In this document: positions 62,222 through 64,000 of the stretch, piece by piece | Layout: each line of letters opens with the position of its first letter | Position numbering within the stretch: position 1 is the stretch's first letter | Source of the DNA: Phoebastria nigripes | Lineage: Eukaryota > Chordata > Aves > Procellariiformes > Diomedeidae | Direction of reading: 5' to 3' | DNA length: 64,000 nucleotides | NCBI GenBank assembly: GCA_035582835.1 | Contig: JAYKAV010002775.1 | Span: 655,877-719,876, forward strand | Notes under the pieces: model-generated | Seen by the model: the letters and a program-made list of their open reading frames with translations, nothing else | What the model was told of the DNA's origin: nothing | The model's database searches: none | Made by a program: the position numbers and the translations under genes

Positions 62222-62895
62222 TGTTATTAACTTAAACTAATTCCTTTTTGTACGCATTTAGGATATTGCTCTCTGCAATATACAATGGCAGCTTTAGTTT
62301 AATTACGCACTGAGAAAGTGCAGGAGTGTTGTTAAACTAGATGATAAGAAATTAAGAACATTTTTAAAAGCTCAATAAAAAACTCATTAATGATATTATT
62401 TGATGCTTCCTTTCCATCCAAAGAGTGAGGACTCATCTCTACCACCTGTGTACTGAGAAAACTGGACTATGACCAGAAAATCAGAAAACTGACTATATGA
62501 CCAAGACTGAGCTCTTTCTGTGCAGCTTCTCACCTCCACCATGCTGTGACAAAGGCTCACAGCTGAGACCTTCAATTCTTTTCCACCTTATGTCAAAGCT
62601 GGTACTGAATCCTACCACTTTCTTTTCTCACAGATCATCTAATTTTGCCCTTAATGACCAAAACTTAACACTGTAAAAACAGAAGGAATGAGTCGGAAGT
62701 AAAGAATGATTAGAAAGCAAGAAATGAAACAAAGCAAGGTGTTGCAGCTAGAGTATGTATTTTTGGTGTGTTGTTTTTTTGTTCAGGGTTTTTTTAATCC
62801 TTCAAGACAAAAGCAGCAATATGGCTGCTGCTAAATTTACTCCTTGGCATATGGAAAGCTGTGGAACCATTAAATAAAATCTTCAGCTGAAAATG

Positions 62896-63089
62896 TTAAC
62901 TTGTAATGTTACTATCAATCAAAAATGTTTGGTTAGAAGGGCCATGCAAGCGCTGGTTCCTTGAGTGTAGCTGTACCAGCTCCTCCGAGCCCAGATTCTC
63001 CAGGAAACCGATGGCTTTCACATGGCAGTTGCCCAACACTGCTTCAGCTGCAGCCTCCAGAGCTGTGAGCACTTTATGGACGCCATTTC
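62896..63089 (-). CDS. Candidate 3'-terminal coding exon of an unidentified minus-strand gene
   Basis: I do not recognise this protein. On the minus strand a strong acceptor (CTCTTCCCCTGTCTCAG) ends at 63090 and is followed by an open frame of 63 codons, entered with two bases of a split codon, ending in TAA at 62898-62896. It begins NGVHKVLTALEAAAEAVLGN and contains KAIGFLENLGSEELVQLH, which looks like amphipathic helix. Codon third positions are strongly G/C, as in real vertebrate exons. The overlapping plus-strand open frame (62906-63226) has no such composition. Upstream exons are not identified; island D offers minus-strand donors at 63670 (GGCCAG then GTAAGG) and 63648 (GGCG then GTAAGTGG), but no ATG precedes them. 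A decayed gene is an alternative. Confidence 0.45.
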
Positions 63090-63369
63090 CTGAGACAGGG
63101 GAAGAGGTGAATTACAGCGGATGGATTGTTTATGACACGCTGGGGCCGATGACCGTGTTGCCTCCCCCCCTGCTGCGCTTCCCGAGACTGAGGTGCAACC
63201 CCCTCCCCTCTGACAGAGCTGGGTGAAGCTTCAGAGGTTCCCAACTGACGCGGTGCTGAAGTCATTAGCTTATAAGGTCGTCTCTCAGGTTATTCCTTAC
63301 GATGGTCTTCCTCCTGATTTTCGCTTTACAGTGACGTTTTTGGGCAAAATGCCCATATAAGGCCCCCAG

Positions 63370-64000
63370 GGGCCTGGCTGCACGGCTGAAGCACGCACCG
63401 GAGCCGACCCCTCCCGGGCCGTCGCGGCCGTTTGCCACCCCTCAGAGGGCAAAACCCGGCCTTTTTCGCCCGAGAGGCAGGGCCGGCTGGGCTCGTCCGT
63501 GGGGAAGGGACTTCACGCTCCGGAGCCCGCCCTCGGGAGCGGGCGGCTGCAGCCGGGGCTGCGGAGGGGTGGTTGCCGGGCTGCGCCCCCTCAGGGAGAA
63601 GGCGACCAGGCCCGCAGCAGACGCCGCACCCTTCTCCCAACCACTTACCGCCAGGCTGCCGCTGCCTTACCTGGCCCTTTAAATGCCCTCCCGCCGCTAG
63701 CCCCGCTCCTCCTCTCAGCCAATGGCTCTGCCGTTCCCTCTGACGGACGCGCGGTCTTACCAATGGGAGGCGGCCAGATGAATGACGACGCGGGCCCTTT
63801 TCAAGCTTCCCTCCCTCTGCGAGGCTCACCGGACAGGCGGGATATCGAGAGGGCGGGCTGCGTTCGATAGGGTGCTCGATATGATGGGCAGGTGGGTCAA
63901 CCAACGGTAGGGCAGGGCGGGCCCGCCGGCGCTACCTGCGGTCCAGGCGGGCGAGGAGGAGCGCCGCGCGCGGGGCTGTGGAGTCGAGCCCGTCGTCCGC
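63370..64000. promoter_or_regulatory. CpG island D, promoter candidate running off the window
   Basis: GC-rich block with two plus-orientation CCAAT boxes (63719-63723 and 63760-63764). It may serve the next plus-strand gene beyond the window (JPT2 follows CRAMP1 in human, which is synteny only) and the minus-strand gene ending at 62896. Long open frames here are composition artefacts. Confidence 0.65.

Noticed and set aside
62906..63226. Plus-strand 106-codon open frame opposite the candidate terminal exon
   Set aside because: Codon composition favours the minus strand, where a strong acceptor is also present.
63326..63904. 192-codon minus-strand open frame in CpG island D
   Set aside because: Same GC-driven artefact; it crosses two good minus-strand donor sites.

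Overview
This is vertebrate nuclear DNA, most likely from a bird. It has long AT-rich introns, four CpG-island blocks and at least eight CR1 (chicken repeat 1) LINE fragments. The youngest CR1 copies end in the ATTCTATG-type 3' repeat typical of sauropsids. I saw no prokaryotic or viral gene system, CRISPR array or tRNA/rRNA gene.

The window is dominated by one gene on the + strand, CRAMP1 (cramped-like chromatin regulator, SANT/Myb domain). I could place 20 coding exons with compatible splice phases from the conserved ATG at 10487 to the stop at 56858-56860. Together they give a 1,326-residue protein without an internal frameshift. A non-coding or partly coding first exon lies in the CpG island just upstream (donor at 10051), and a second candidate first exon ends at 8056. 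The 3' UTR probably runs about 4.5 kb to a CATAAA signal at 61389. Exon order, domain order and the conserved C-terminus all match vertebrate CRAMP1, so this looks like a complete, functional locus.

Left part (1-9400): two CR1 pieces back to back, one apparently inserted into the other (1-1075); CpG island A (2100-3160) with a good minus-strand splice donor, probably the untranslated first exon of a leftward gene (IFT140 would fit human synteny, which is inference); an AT-rich stretch; then CpG island B (6650-8340) with four CCAAT boxes. From island B I infer divergent transcription: leftward into a possible 46-codon membrane microprotein with a 3' UTR and poly(A) signal at 5519-5524, and rightward toward CRAMP1.

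Right part (61400-64000): the CRAMP1 3' end faces a minus-strand poly(A) signal only about 80 bp away. A coding-like minus-strand terminal exon (62896-63089) from a gene I do not recognise lies further right, and CpG island D (63370 to the window end) holds a further promoter.

The most interesting items are a textbook U12-type (minor spliceosome) intron in CRAMP1, a triple NAGNAGNAG acceptor before the SANT exon, a possible 17-residue N-terminal extension, the microprotein candidate, a ~320 bp sequence present twice in CRAMP1 introns, and the unidentified antisense terminal exon.
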